Shown here one piece after another: positions 7,028 through 7,280 of a stretch of 7,280 nt of DNA; position 1 is the first letter of the stretch; each line of letters opens with the position of its first letter. A program made the position numbers and the translations under genes. The notes beneath the pieces are model-generated. The model was not told where the DNA came from. It saw nothing but the letters and a program-made list of their open reading frames with translations, and searched no databases. The DNA is from Candidatus Coatesbacteria bacterium RBG_13_66_14 (lineage in GTDB: Bacteria; RBG-13-66-14): assembly GCA_001774505.1 (NCBI GenBank), contig MFAF01000119.1, positions 12,271-19,550 on the forward strand. Direction: 5' to 3'.

Positions 7028-7280
7028 CTACCCCCGGCCCTGGTCACGGTAGAACCGCTTCCACCAACGCTTGAACTCGCCGGACTTGATCTTCTCCCAC
7101 CAGTCCCGGTTCTTTTTGTACCAGGCCACGGTCTCCCGGATTCCCTCGGCGAATTCGTGCTCCGGTTCCCAGCCCAGGGCCTTGATCTTGCCCGAGTCCA
7201 GGGCGTAGCGGTAGTCGTGGCCGGGGCGGTCGGGGACGTGCTTTAATAATTTCTTGTCGGCGCCCACGGCGTCCAGAATC
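7028..7280 (-). CDS. rfbB: dTDP-glucose 4,6-dehydratase, C-terminal part (5' end outside the window)
   Basis: The last 83 residues of a protein of the RmlB/RfbB family (short-chain dehydrogenase/reductase fold, NAD-dependent, cytoplasmic). These enzymes convert dTDP-glucose to dTDP-4-keto-6-deoxyglucose, the second step towards dTDP-rhamnose and other deoxysugars for surface polysaccharides. The diagnostic C-terminal block is present: DRPGHDYRYALDSGKI, then LGWEPEHEFAEGIRETVAWY and a Trp-Trp pair. The Arg-Pro-Gly-His-Asp segment belongs to the substrate-binding region of this family. The frame is open to the window edge, so the catalytic TyrXXXLys and the cofactor site lie outside. A GTG at 7265-7267 is internal, not a start. 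No clear terminator follows the TAG at 7028-7030, so some read-through into the lipoprotein gene is possible. A closely related nucleotide-sugar epimerase/dehydratase is the main alternative. Confidence 0.85.
   Translation of the reverse strand, partial: ILDAVGADKKLLKHVPDRPGHDYRYALDSGKIKALGWEPEHEFAEGIRETVAWYKKNRDWWEKIKSGEFKRWWKRFYRDQGRG

Noticed and set aside
6952..7047. A 32-residue N-terminal extension of the lipoprotein
   Set aside because: It would run through the promoter and into the dehydratase gene, and would place the lipoprotein signal peptide inside the protein; the ATG at 6951 has a near-perfect ribosome binding site.

Overview
The window is GC-rich bacterial DNA, roughly two-thirds G+C by eye. 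It carries three complete protein genes and the 3' end of a fourth. Signal peptides, a lipobox, GGAGG-type ribosome binding sites and a dTDP-sugar gene point to a bacterium with an elaborate cell envelope. The genes look like those of uncultured candidate-phylum lineages assembled from environmental DNA (Coatesbacteria-like is my guess), but nothing here fixes the taxonomy. No tRNA, rRNA, CRISPR array, transposase or phage gene was seen.

Left part (1-201): a non-coding leader. It holds two tandem GCAA-N5-TTGC palindromes, then a good sigma70-type promoter (TTGACA, 17 bp, TAGGAT), then a leader of about 60 nt running to the first start codon.

Centre (202-5895, plus strand): a tight two-gene operon separated by 3 nt. 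The first gene encodes a 1045-residue membrane-anchored protein, in which a six-repeat TolB-like beta-propeller is fused to a large DUF3160 domain. The second encodes an 850-residue secreted HEAT-repeat solenoid with a C-terminal bacterial SH3 domain. Both should work outside the cytoplasmic membrane. Coupled translation suggests they act together, perhaps as a scaffold or binding complex at the envelope, but the function is unknown.

Right part (5896-7280, minus strand): a shared hairpin terminator lies between the convergent transcription units. Next comes a lipoprotein gene whose product has a carboxypeptidase-regulatory-like beta-sandwich followed by a class I glutamine-amidotransferase-like (ThuA-like) domain. 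It has its own promoter and a strong ribosome binding site. Upstream of it lies the 3' end of a dTDP-glucose 4,6-dehydratase gene, cut by the window edge, which indicates a surface polysaccharide or nucleotide-sugar locus beyond the window.

The most interesting items are the propeller-DUF3160 fusion paired with a HEAT/SH3b partner, the tandem palindromes in front of that operon, and a REP-like GC-rich insertion that appears to have been absorbed in frame into the DUF3160 protein.
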